In this document: positions 12,933 through 24,754 of the stretch, piece by piece
How positions within the stretch are numbered: position 1 is the stretch's first letter
Layout: every line of letters begins with the position of its first letter
From: Podocnemis expansa
Lineage: Eukaryota; Chordata; Testudines; Podocnemididae
Assembly: GCA_007922195.1 (NCBI GenBank)
Contig: ML682014.1
Location: 807,027-871,026, forward strand
Reading direction: 5' to 3'
DNA length: 64,000 nt
Program-made: the position numbers and the translations under genes
The notes under the pieces: generated by a model
What the model saw: the letters and a program-made list of their open reading frames with translations, nothing else
Told to the model about the DNA's origin: nothing
The model's database searches: none

Positions 12933-13082
12933 TAGTGCTGTTGTAGCCCTGTTGGTCCCAGGATGTTGAAGACAAAGCAGGTGAAGAACTATCTTTTACT
13001 GGACCAACTTCTCACAAGCTTGTTTCTCTTACCAAGAAAGTTTGGTCCAATAGAAGATACCTCAATTTGTCTCTCTAAGGCT
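12933..13082. repeat. Fold-back copy of a PLE-type terminal sequence (ggaccaac family)
   Basis: The left half, tgtagccctgttggtcccag through tatcttttactggaccaact, is mirrored by the right half, gtttggtccaatagaagata then cctcaatttgtctctc. The halves are inverted, diverged copies that meet near 13,030. The motif set (tgttggtccca, gacaaa...ggtga, tcttttattggaccaac) is a frequent turtle repeat that I associate with PLE termini. Confidence 0.6.
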
Positions 13083-16000
13083 CTGCCAAATAAATTCATT
13101 TCACATTTATGACTGCAGCACAAAGGAAAAGTGAAATAATATGGTGAAGAAAAGTTTAAAAATATTGTACCAAACCATAAAATATATCTGAAGACCTCTG
13201 TCAGGTTTAGTCCCCAAAGTCCCTGAATAGTAGCTCAGCGATGGTAGGCCTAGGTAATGTCAATGCAATAGAGCTGGGAGAGTTCTAAACAACCTAGCAG
13301 CTGAACATAAAGTTACATTTTTTATTTCCTTAACTTCAGTGTCCAACAATAATTCTCTCAAACCTTTAGGATCCTCTTGTTTACAGCAGGAGGTTCTAGC
13401 ATATGTTCACTTCCTACAGCAAATTTTCTGCCCCCAATGTATCACACCAGCTCTTTGTTTTTGAGACCCTCTAATTAACTCCTCTCTATGGCACCTTCAC
13501 ACAGCAGTGGCCTTGTGCACTCATTCTCTCACCCGATATTACTTGGCAGCTTACAGTGAACAAGAAGGTTATACCAGGATGCAAGTGATTCAGTCTATTT
13601 AGGCTTCTTGCTGACTTCCCTCACTAAGCTGCATCTAACAACTGTTCTCTCAGTCTCACTCTCCCTTGTGATAGGAGGCTCCCTTCCTCACACTAAAATG
13701 CCCTCTATTTATTAGATCTGCTGGCTGCATTCTGTTTTCTAGCTGGCAACTTTCCTTGTCTCTTCTCTCAAAGTTTCCTGCTTGGCACACTCTTCATCTC
13801 CACTCTCTGTTTTTCTGCCAGCAGCATACAGTATTTCCCAGCCGGCATCCCTTTGCAACAGTGCTAACAGGCTTCACTGGATCTCAGTCAGCCACTCAAA
13901 CAGGCACAGACAAAATTTCAAAAGCATCAGATGGATGCCGAATCTTCTGAAAAAAAAAAAAAATTAAAAATTCAACAAGACTCCTTACACAAATAGTTCT
14001 CTGATCCAACTCCATATTTCAACTAGCTGAAAAAGACAGCCTATATTACTGTTTAAGATAGTATATTTTTTCCATCTAAATGCCTCCTCACTGAAAACAG
14101 CACGTGCAGAGTAGAAAGACAAAAATCCCAAGGACTGAGAGGAGACAAAAATGGGAGAAGCAAAAGCAGTATTTTCTATAAGCATTGTCTGATAAAGCAC
14201 ATTAAGCAGAGAGATGGCACTTATCTTTAAAATGGATGCTGGCAATGTATTGGATCTCCAGGAGCCTGAACAAATGAGTTTAACCTTTTCTTAGAGTGAC
14301 AGGCATGCTGGAAAAGCTGTAGATTCATGCCCAGGCATGGGATTGTTCTTCTGTATTTATGGAATATGCAGGTTCCTGATTTGCCTCAGCAGAATTCAAC
14401 TAAACAGTCAAAAACACTGCCCTTATGCAATTTCATTGACTTGAGCACAACTGAGCATAGAATTTGTTCCATTTATTTAGAGACTGGCACACTTACAACC
14501 TATTAATGGCTGAAGAAAGAGAGAATGACCATAAAATACCTGGAGTCAAATTCAGCACAGTCCAGGCTTCTTTTGTCCACCCTGTCAGGAGTCTTACAAA
14601 GAAATTTCTTTACTCTGATGGTCTTACCATCAGTTAGCTTCCCTCTCTCTTCTGCAGTTATGAGCATATGAGCCACTAACAGAAAAAGACCAGACAAAGT
14701 ACCTAAAGGAACCACAGCTACAGTTGTTGCTGTTTATCTGCAAACTCCTTCTAAACTAATCCACTTATTATTCCTTTATTAACAGTTTTTGAAGCACCCT
14801 AAAAATTGAGACATCCAAGTAATGAACACTAGAAAAAAAAATTATCTAACCCCTTTACTTTTGATGTTCATTGCAACCTTTGTACTCCTGCAGAACATTT
14901 TTTTCACATCTTTTATTTGAACTTCAGAGGAACTGAGCCACCACTACAGAGAATGTTATGCCCAGTGCTCCTCCATGTAGCCAGCAATGAAATATGGTTG
15001 TCTTCCTCACTATCCGGGGCCAACCTAGGAGAACTTGCAGTTGCACAGGACTGCACATGCTTCACAAGAAGGCTTTGGTGACAGGCAAACGCCAGCATTT
15101 CAACAGCTTAATACTGATTTTAGCAGAAACAGAAATTGTTATAAAGGACAATCCAGCAAAACAATTAGATTCACTGAGGACACACACAAAGTTTCAAACA
15201 GTAAGAAAAAAAATCAGCAATAATCCATGACTTATAGTTTCCACAAGGTTACTCTACACTTTCAGCAATATATCCCTTATAAACTAAGACTATGGATATT
15301 CATTTCAAATTAATGATCATTTATATTCACAAAAACAGATGAAATGTGGGAGTGTTTATGAAAGTTATAGTTCTGCTAAAGTTTTCCAGAGTGGTAAGGT
15401 AACGATTAATGTTAATACAACAAAATAAGATGCAGTGCCAGCAATTTAGGTTACTATATATTAGTACAGGCTAAAAATTAGAAAAAAAATGTTTTTGTTT
15501 GAAATTATGGAGGAATCTGATAGCACACAGACAATAGTCTTGTTTCCAATAAAGATTTTGTAACACTTAATCTAATTTGACAATCTGATTAATAAATTTT
15601 GATGAGCAAAACAAGAACATTTTGTATATTAATGAACGTAAGGATTTTGTTAATTTATAAAATAGTTTGAAGAATCCATCTTTCTTCCACTGGGTCCATG
15701 GCATCTTTCCATGTATTATGTCATGTTGCATCTCACTTAGGATTATTTCTGGAAATACTTTTTCATACACATTCCCATTGATTTTGACAACTATTTTTTA
15801 AATGTGGGATTGAAGGACTGGGCCCACGGACCAGGATCAAAGGCTAAATTCCATATGATTTTAGTTTTCTCATGCACCCCTCCCTCCCCCAAACTATAAA
15901 ATCATTAGTAAAAACATCAAATACAAAACTTCATTATTAATTATTAATGCTATCCCTCTACAGCAATGTCTTCCTCCCCCACCCTGCAGCTCAAGGCGGC

Positions 16001-17304
16001 AAAGTTTAATGCTAAGAAACATACAAGAGAGCTGATGACATAGGCCAACTGCAGTGCAACAGGGCCTCCACATGGATGGATGTCCCTCACTTCCCACACA
16101 TCCTTTAATGGGGTGGTTTGTGAACAATCCATACAACTTGTTGCATGGGATGGGAGTGCCAAGTTCACCCCTTAATGTGACAATCAGAGAAATCTCCATC
16201 TGCCTTTAGACTTATGTCCTCTTTAGCCACTTCCTTTGGGGTTTTCTGTGGAAAAGATGACTCAGACATATGATACCTCACAACCAGTATGCAGTTATTG
16301 AAAACAAAAAATAAAAGTTAGCTGCAAACAGGCTGCAGCTATACTGGTTGCTTTTCTTTAAATTTTAGAGAGAAACTGTAAAAGGAATCAATTCTGCTGA
16401 ATTCAATTTGCAACAAAGAGAGACAACTTTAAAGAGATAAAGTGATAATTTATCTCAAGCTGTAAAAGAGAACATTTTTAAGATAGTAAAAGTATGTTCT
16501 CCTGCAAATACCCTAACCAACACAACAAAGTATACAACTCCTTTAATTTTAAGAGGAAACTAGTAAATACAAATTGGTATAGAAATAAATAAAAACAGAA
16601 AACAGCCATTAGTGGTAATCCACAAATACTAGGAGTGTGAATTACAACCACTGTGTAACTTTTTTCAGGTTGCAATTTTTTAATTTTTTTTTTTTTATTT
16701 TATTCTTGTTTTTCACTTTATTTATTTATTTATTGAAGAGTGGTAAGACTAATGTTTTACTGATGTGATTATACAAATGGTTAGATTACCTAAAGTCAGC
16801 AGACCCAGTTCTACCCTCAGGCTCATGCGGCTGGAACCTAGTGGTGTCAAACGAGCTGTACATGTGACTGTCCCATCCGAGTGCCACTGATATCCAAGGG
16901 AACTTGACCAAACACATAATGCCTGTTTCTTACCCATATCTAACTCTCAACAGATAATGATAAAATCTCTCTTTTTTCATTCAACTTGCCACCACAAGAG
17001 TGTGCCCACAAAAATGTGCAATTTGTTTTAACCTCAAAATCCTTCATTTCATCATGCAAATTGGGGTCTTGAGTCCACAATACTTGATCCTCTACAGCTT
17101 TACACATTGTGTGGGTATTTACACTTGGGCAAAAGGTTTGGGAAAAATTCAGAATGGCAGCATTTTGTATTGCTTTGCAGTGGCGTAACTGATCAAGACA
17201 GAGAACCAGGCCTTTAAGTGCAGGAGTCTGAACAGCCAAAATGTATTTTCTTATGAGTGGAAATCTGTGCTTGTTCATTTTTGTGAGTACTTGTATTTAA
17301 AATG

Positions 17305-17405
17305 TGTTCCTTTGATGCCTCCTGTGGCAGATGCTCAGCTGGTTTAAACTACTGAAGCTCCACTGAAGGTAACAGAGCTTTGACAATTTACGCCACCTAA
17401 GGGCC
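17305..17405. repeat. Degenerate palindromic short repeat
   Basis: The segment cagatgctcagctggtttaa ... gctccactgaaggtaacaga ... acaatttacgccacctaagg has the layout of the ctcagctggtgtaaatc palindrome also seen at 529-602 and 58,660-58,752. The match is by motif order only. Confidence 0.45.
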
Positions 17406-18676
17406 TCCCCAAATATTTATATTTTGTTTATTATTTACCCAAATATTCCCATCCCAATTCAGTCAATTATATTGATCTGTATCTTTTTCACTGAACAGTC
17501 TTGTCATAAAGTCACTAACCTTAACAGGTACAGTATCAAACCATATACTTTTAAATATTCTTTTAGACATTAGCCCAGGAGAAGATAAATTAAAATCTAT
17601 GATTCTAGATTAAATAGTTACAGCATGCCAACAAAGTCTGCTTTCAAACTTGGATATGGTGACCAGTAGAAGTTATTTCCTCAAATTCTATCAAAAGTCA
17701 GAGCTGTCGTCATCATCTCCACAATGCACCATGATTATAAGAGACAAAAGTCAAAAGCAAAAAAAAAAAATTTTGATTGTAATACTGACAAAAGGAAGAC
17801 TGAAATTTTCAATAAGATACAGAGAATCTTACTTTTTAAAAAAGAACTGTGAAGAGACTGCTGATGGCTTCTCGCAATTTAAAGCTACTTCCCAAATAGG
17901 CATCTTTAAAAATATAACTATAAATATCAAACAGGAGGAAGAATTAGACAGCATATTCTGTTAGGCTAAAAAAGAAAAACATTAAGTGCCTAAAGAAACA
18001 GCTAGGATGCAAGTGATATTTTGAGTAGACATCTAAATCCTATTGATTTCAGTGGGAGTTAAGGTGTTTGGACAAATTGAAAATCCTATTAGGTGACTAT
18101 CTGCATCTTTAAACACTTGTATATCTTTGGGGGATGTGACTGTTTGTGTAATCTACTGCAATATCACATTACTGACAGACTTGCAAAATACTGTTGTGCA
18201 TTATCCTGAAGAAAACTGAGCCCAAGACAGGGAACTTTCTGGCTGAAGAACATGTCACATTTAGGCAGTAGAGCAAATATTCTACCTGCATGTGCTATAT
18301 GAGAAAGTGCTGGAAAATGATGGGTAAGTGCTCTGCATCTAAGAGGATTTTTCTAAGGCATGTGACAGCAGATGGCACATACCTCTTTGAGGAATCCTAC
18401 ATCCGGTTAGCTTTGGTGAAAATATATAAAGGCTGATACAAAATCTCCAGAAAAGCATTGGTGTTTGTGGGCATGACTGGAGTAGTTGGTTTGACCTGAG
18501 GACAGATGCCAGAAAGGGCTGCATGCTACAGCCTACCCTCATCAACTAATGGCTTGAAAAGCTGTTAAAAAGAGCTACTGGTAGAAATCTACAGGAATGT
18601 GTATCTGATGATGGCTGAAGGAGGAGTCATCTCTGCTTCACTGATTATATTGCCCTGATTTGGTCATCACGAGATG

Positions 18677-18859
18677 TTCCAAAGAGGTAGCCATGTTAGT
18701 CTAGTTCAGCAAAACAAACAAGGAGTCTTTAAAGCATCTGACAAAGTGGGACTTTCTCCTATGAAAGCTCATGCAATAAATAAATCTGTTAGTCTTTAAG
18801 TGCCACAAGACTGCTTGCTTTTTTTGCTTTATTAGACTAACACGGCTGCCCCTTTGGAA
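18677..18859. repeat. Fold-back PLE terminal element, copy 1
   Basis: It starts ttccaaagaggtagccatgt and ends acacggctgcccctttggaa, so the outer 20 or so bases are near-perfect inverted repeats. The inner part carries gaaagctcatgcaataaata and ctgttagtctttaagtgcca, which are the same words as the 3' end of the PLE at 11,183-11,340. The left arm is partly deleted. Confidence 0.75.
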
Positions 18860-19050
18860 TGAAGGAGTCTTGTGGCTCTTTTAAAGACTAACAACTATAT
18901 TTATCACATGAACTTCAATGGGAGAGAATCCCAGTTCGTTGCCCCTATTCTGTAAGCTCCCCATCTTCAAGTATCTGATGAAGCAGGATTCTCTCCCAAG
19001 AAAGCTCATGCAATAACAAAATTTGTTAGACTTTAAAAATGCCACCAGAT
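18860..19050. repeat. Fold-back PLE terminal element, copy 2 (adjacent)
   Basis: A second inverted pair follows directly. ggagtcttgtggctctttta, agactaacaactatatttat and gggagagaatcc on the left are mirrored by ggattctctcccaagaaagc, tgttagactttaaaaatgcc on the right. It abuts copy 1, suggesting a head-to-head or tandem arrangement of terminal sequences. Confidence 0.7.
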
Positions 19051-20640
19051 GAACAGAGAAAGATTGCTTAAGCAAATGTCACAGGGATCGATGCCAAGTA
19101 GTAGGGGAGTACATGTGGCAAGGGTGGTTCAATGAGGTGGCAGGCTGGACAGAATGCACTATGACACACTTCTCAAGCTACGAAGACAGCATCCACGAAG
19201 GAAGATTGTTGGCCACTGTCTCCCCTGTGCTGCATTTATTGTGATATGATTTAATAGTGCTTTGCATAGGAGAATAACAATAATATCATCTTTAAAAATC
19301 TGTGCCTAAATAATTTATGCAAAGGTACTGAAAGGAACATCAATAAAAGCAAATGATTTAACAACTTGGATGGAGATCTGACTGACTGAAATACATAGAC
19401 AATGATGTGAGTGCACAATATATACCATTTCTAAATTAAACAAATAAGTGGAAATGAGATCACTTATTTATGATGCATAAATCATACACAGCATACTGCA
19501 GCATTAAAAAAAGTACAGCAGTCACATGTCATATAGATGAGATCACACACCAGCCATTCTGAACCTAAGGCAAAAGCACAAGTAGCAACCCAAATATGAT
19601 CCCAAAGCTGAAGTCATTTCAACATTGCTACTTATGCTGTCACTACAAAGTGAATCTTTCTTTATGGGACCACTGAGGTTTGCTACAATTAAAAATACAT
19701 ATGGCATATTGAACATATAGCTTATGGCAGCTCAAAGACAATTTGCTCACATTTCATCAGTAGCATAGCTGCTGTAGAAGAGGCTATGGTGGTTGAGTCA
19801 AGGACAAATCCACCTGAAACTTGTGAGTAGTACACAGCAGAGTTAAACACTATCACTGCTATACTACTGTTTACACTCAGCTAGGGAATCATAGTTCTCA
19901 CTCTTAATGTAGCCAAAGCTTTAGAGGCAAATTCAACCACCTTTACTGACAGTGGAAATACATTTCTCAACCAGCCATATCTTTGAAGTCAAGAGGCCTA
20001 CTTTGTGGAGTAACATAATACTCCATGTCAGTAAAGACGACAGGATCTGGTTCTTTGTCTATCACAGTCCCAAAGAACCATGCCAGTGGTGCTGAAAAAC
20101 ATTCTTAAAATGTGATTTTGAAAATAAAACCAATATTTAGGTGATGTAAAACATTCTACCACTTCCCTGCATGTATATTTTGAGCACTTTATATTAGCCC
20201 TAACTTTCACAGCATTCATCTGAATACAATAATAATTCTCACTCTAAAAAGACGGTTCTAAAACCATAAAAGAGGCTACCATATTAGAAGCTGCCAGGAG
20301 ATGGAAAAAAACCCCTTCAATCTCCACCTCTTTGGGCATGACTTCACTGAAGCAGTTAGCTTGAGTTAGCATGCTTGGGTTATACCACTCAAGCTAGCCT
20401 ACATCTAGTGACAGTGGCCACACCATGAAGTAACATTCCCACTACACACAGTCATTTGATTAGCAGCACAGAGTCGTGGGATGAGCTGAGTGGGTGGATT
20501 AGCAGTTCAATTGTGCTAACAACCTATAGCCTATAGTTGCTTCTCACTGCATTACTGGAGACTATGTGTGCATCAGGGAAGGAACAACACTAAAATTGTG
20601 TGTCAAGCTTTACACCGCAGTGAGGACAAGTTCTTAGAAG
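19051..20640. other. Non-coding block, nothing recognised
   Basis: AT-rich DNA without coding signal. Near 20,335-20,410 a few words (ttagcttgagttagcatgct, actcaagctagcc) form a small imperfect inverted repeat typical of old DNA transposons, but termini are not evident. Confidence 0.5.
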
Positions 20641-20757
20641 TAGGATTTTCTCCCATGAAAGCCCATGCTCTAAATCTATTTGTTAGTCTTTAAGTGCCAC
20701 AAGACTCCCTGTTTGTTTGTGTTACCGAGCTAGACTACCATGGCTGCCCCTTTGGAG
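20641..20757 (+). repeat. Solo PLE 3'-terminal sequence
   Basis: Only one arm is present, in the forward (element sense) orientation: aggattttctcccatgaaag, tttgttagtctttaagtgcc, acaagactccct, then tggctgcccctttgga. This is the mirror of the PLE 3' terminus at 11,183-11,340. Confidence 0.75.
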
Positions 20758-21732
20758 CTTAGAAATTCACATTACTTGCTTGAGATCAAGTATCAAATGG
20801 GGACAAGTATCACATGTGTGCTACTTAGCTATCAGGCCTGATGGAAAGTAGTTAGAAATAAGGAAAAAGGTTATTACATATTGGATCAGAGAATTGGGTC
20901 ATTTTGAGGGTTCATAACTTACTTAGATGATAGAAGAACACAGCTGCAGATTCAGTTTTAAACCTCTTGTTCTGTTTTTTGTTCCAGTAAAGGACATTCA
21001 TAAAATCTCTCAGTCCCTGAATTTTCATAGCTTGAAGACCTTAGGAGATATTTTATTAACAGTGCTTTCTGAACATGTACCATTCTTATTTCCAATTTCA
21101 TTAGAGAGTCCTGTGATTTAAAATAATATACAATGGCCACCAATGAATATGAACAAATATCATACTACATTATTGAGTTTTGTGGTATTTCTTATATTTC
21201 GAATGTACACCACAGCCAGATATTTATATTGCACCTTTTTTAATTTTTAGTACTAACCATTGTATGCTCTTCAAGCAGGTAACAGCATGAAGGAAGTCAA
21301 AGGAAAAAAATCATAATGAAACATATTTTGACTGAACAAATTTATTTATTTTGAACTCTGGTATTTCTAATTGTAGTAGTAAGCTATGCCTAGGATGAAA
21401 TCTTGGCTCCCCTGACACTAGAAGAAACTTTGCTGCTGCCTTCAGTGGAAGATTTCATCAGTAATATTGTATCACCCTGAAAAGAATATGGCTAAAGAGT
21501 TCTTGTACAACTACTGAACATTTCAAATACCTATAGTAAATTAAATGTAATTTACCTATAGTAAATACAGCTAATTCTAGAAGATGGTAAAGTAACAGAA
21601 TATGTTTTGTGGGCTACCCTGAATGGGGACATATCACATTTACAATTTTTACACAAATGTACTGCACTGATTTAAACAGAGTTACTCAGAATTACACTGG
21701 AATGAGAGAAGAATCAGTTCCCATTAAAATGA
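20758..21732. other. Non-coding block, nothing recognised
   Basis: No gene or named repeat. A direct repetition of acctatagtaaat is seen at about 21,530-21,570 (two copies, spacing about 20 bp). The minus and plus frames near 20,927-21,143 overlap each other and lack domains. Confidence 0.5.
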
Positions 21733-21890
21733 GAGGCACCTTATGGCACCTTAAAGACTAAGATTTCTTCAGGCATAAACTTTTATGGGCTTTCACGAAA
21801 GCTTACCCCTGAAGAAATCTGTTAGTCTTTAAGGCACTGCAGAAATCTTGTTTTTCCTGTACACAGACTAACACAATTGCCCCTCTGAAA
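21733..21890. repeat. Fold-back PLE terminal element, copy 3
   Basis: ggcaccttaaagactaagat and ttcttcaggcataaactttt on the left are answered by gaaagcttacccctgaagaa, tctgttagtctttaaggcac and acagactaacacaattgccc on the right. The element forms a hairpin centred near 21,795. Confidence 0.75.
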
Positions 21891-23160
21891 GTTCCTGTTA
21901 CTTTACTCCTTCTGTAAACTTCTATGGCACTGACTACAAAATAGTTTTTATTAAATAACAACATGCTAGTGAAGACTGACAGAAGTCATACAGAATAAAC
22001 TAAAGAATCAAGTACATGCATAGCAAAGCTGTAGGCAGACAAGAAAAACATGAATGACACAGAAACACTGGAAACGAGCCTTCAGGCATATCTTAAATAT
22101 CTGGGGTGTGTGAGAAGTTAAATTTCTGTAAAAAGGCAGAGAAACAAGTGAGTACACCCCAAAACGAATAACCAAAAAAGTATTTAACAGACTAGATTCT
22201 GCCATCAGACACACAAGCACGTGCAATTTTAACTGAAGTAAAAATAAGTTACAAACAAGCATATCAGGCCTATGGTCATTTGGTTTACATAGTTTGACCT
22301 GATTTCATCAGCTTGAATCTCATCTTCCTGATCAACAGCCTGGGGAGTTATTCAAGCAAGGATATCAGAAAGCCAGGAGAAACTCTCATTCTAACAAGTT
22401 AGGGAACTTACAAACATTTATCTCATCTGTGTTAACTCTATATTCATTTACATTTGTTTAGCTTGGAAAAGGAAAGAAAAATAAAGTGTGGCATCCATGT
22501 TGACTGCTGCCAGAGGCAGTTAGGATCATGAGTCAGAGCAGGGGCAAACCTGAGTCAGGAAGCAGCAGAAGTAGTGCATAATCAGGTTCCTGTCCAGGGT
22601 CAATAACAAGGATCAGAGTCTGAGCAATGCAACAAAGTGCAAAGCAAGCCAATGTCAAAGAAAGAATCAGTCATGGGAGCTATAGAAGATCCAGAGTGTT
22701 GCCTAGATAGTTCCTGGAACACCCCTTAGGTTTATTTAGAGCAGGGAAGCAATCAGGAAAAACTGGACTTCTGTCTGTCAGGACTCTTAAGGCAGGGGTT
22801 CCCATGGTCTTTATCCACAATGAGTTGTGGGTACTGTTTACACTTGCTGTTAAGCATCAGCATGGAGATGACAACTCTGCAGTTATGGTTTCCAGGCACA
22901 TATGTTTAACACTTACTGTTAAGCGGCAGAATAGAGATGACAACTCTGCAGTTATGATTCTAGATATATATGGTTTTGCTTACCTTTTTTGTGGGGAGAA
23001 AAGGGCAGATACTTTAAAGAGGGAGATAGCAAGGAAGGAAGTGAGGTTTTCTTTCAAGAAGTAATAGGCCCATAGAGAGGCAACAAAGTGATCTGCTATG
23101 TGGGAGATTAGGAGTCAGATCCTGAACTCATTACAAAACTCTTGGGTCACCAGAGCACTC
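21891..23160. other. Non-coding block with a 69 bp tandem duplication
   Basis: No gene is seen. 22,490-22,760 carries loosely repeated words (gagtcagagcagg, gatcagagtctgagcaa) and may be an unclassified LTR or interspersed repeat. The tandem duplication at 22,841-22,978 is annotated separately. Confidence 0.5.
22841..22978. repeat. Tandem duplication, two copies of about 69 bp
   Basis: Copy 1 begins cacttgctgttaagcatcag at 22,841 and copy 2 begins cacttactgttaagcggcag at 22,910. Both contain agatgacaactctgcagtta at the same offset. The copies differ at scattered positions, so the duplication is not recent. It keeps a short open frame (22,804-23,064, 86 codons), which I do not regard as a gene. 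Confidence 0.85.
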
Positions 23161-23223
23161 AGGGTGAAATCCAGCCCCAGTGGCAAAATTCCCATTGACT
23201 TCAATGGCACAGGATTTCACCCT
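23161..23223. repeat. 63 bp palindromic mini-element with perfect 12 bp ends
   Basis: The ends agggtgaaatcc and ggatttcaccct are exact reverse complements, and the interior cattgacttcaatgg is itself nearly symmetrical. It looks like a minimal non-autonomous inverted-repeat element belonging to the same loose family of cattgacttcaatgg-centred palindromes found elsewhere in the window. Superfamily and target duplication are not determinable by eye. Confidence 0.7.
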
Positions 23224-24718
23224 CAAACCAATATGAGGCAGAAAAGCCTGATTATAAGAAAGTCGGTTTTATAATTCTGACAAATAACCCACTAAATTAT
23301 TGAATTACATGATGATATCATGTACAATTTTTAAATGTGTTTGGGTGCTTAGCACACAATACTGAAGAACAGGTAGGAAACTTTAAATTCTGTTGAAGAT
23401 TTAAGAACAGTATATCAATGAGGGTACTCTTTTACCTTTAACAGTTACTCTAAGTGGGACTTTTAGTTTAAGTTTCAAAAAACAACACAAGATTTTGTAT
23501 TCTATTTGCAAAAAAAGCATATAATGTAGATTTTCTAATTGCTGAATTTGTTGATAATATGTTGCATTTCTAAGGCCATTATAATAATGAATCAGTCATT
23601 GAAATTACACTATGAAATCTATAGCTATTCTTCCTACACTACATTAAGCTTATCAACTGTTTGGGTTTTTTTTATTTTTTTATTTTTTTTACCTAACTGA
23701 TTGGAAACGAGGATTATTGTAGGTTTGCTGAAGTGATGTTCACCTTACACATACTCATGACACACTGCCCTGTTGCCAGGCTGTGTGTCCTTGGTGAGAA
23801 GTCACAGCATGTTACATCTAGGAAGCTGAAAAAACACTTTTTTTTTTTCTGCTGATAAAACCCTGTATATCAGCACTTGCATTTCCAGAAGACAATCTCT
23901 GATAAGGTTGCTTTATAAAGATGATATGGTAAGACATTTTTCAAGACAGAAATGCAATAATAAAGTGAATTTCACAGTTTATAAAAAATATCTCTAAGAG
24001 CTTTTATGAGTAAGATTGGAAAAGTCATTTTCAATTCAGTAAGGAGAAAAATATTTTAGTGATTCACAATTCTTAAAAGAACAACCTTGAAAAAAGCAAG
24101 AAAGGTTTCCATATGTAGGAAAAAAGACAAATTATACAAGAGTGCTTCGAAGATGTATTACATTTAGTGTAGCTTATTATAATTACTAACACCAATCATT
24201 CCCTTTAATAAAAGGTCAGTGGCTTTATTTGTCAAGTGTACTGACTTAGATCATTTTAAATGTACGCTGCAATAATCACATTTTCTGCTAATGATTTCTT
24301 GTGAGCATTATTTGTCATTAGTTTATAATGGGCAGGCTTTAAATCAAATATTTATTAAGGTGTTGCAAAAATGCACAATTTTTACTGTAGAAGGAAGATT
24401 TTTTTTGCTCAGAATTATTAATTTGCATGGAGAGCTAGTAGATAAACATAGCAGATACTTGGAAAACAATACCTTCTTACTTATCAAAAGAGTTGGAGCC
24501 AATACCACCCTCATTTACACTGTGTACCCCAGGAGGCTGCATGTTTTTTACAAAAGTGCAAGATTTAATTCAGTCGAGTTCTAGTCAGTTAAATACAAAA
24601 TATCAGCCTGATTCTGCACACTTTACTGAAGCAAAATCCCTAATGATGTCAACAGGACTGTGAAAGGAATGAAGGTTTGGGGCCTCATTTGGTCACCCAG
24701 GAGTAATTCTCTCTCTCT

Positions 24719-24754
<36 letters not shown>

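Larger units (their letters stand above)
12591..18676. other. Non-coding block with two short palindromic repeats
   Basis: No gene is seen in 6 kb. A fold-back PLE-type segment (12,933-13,082) and a degenerate palindrome (17,305-17,405) are annotated separately. 13,200-13,920 is pyrimidine-rich on the plus strand and unclassified. There is an A-run at 13,949-13,962 and a T-rich stretch at 16,680-16,700. Frames up to 112 codons occur on both strands without recognisable domains. Confidence 0.55.

Noticed and set aside
22500..22760. Possible LTR retroelement fragment
   Set aside because: Loosely repeated words only. No tg...ca boundaries, primer-binding site or polyprotein were found nearby.
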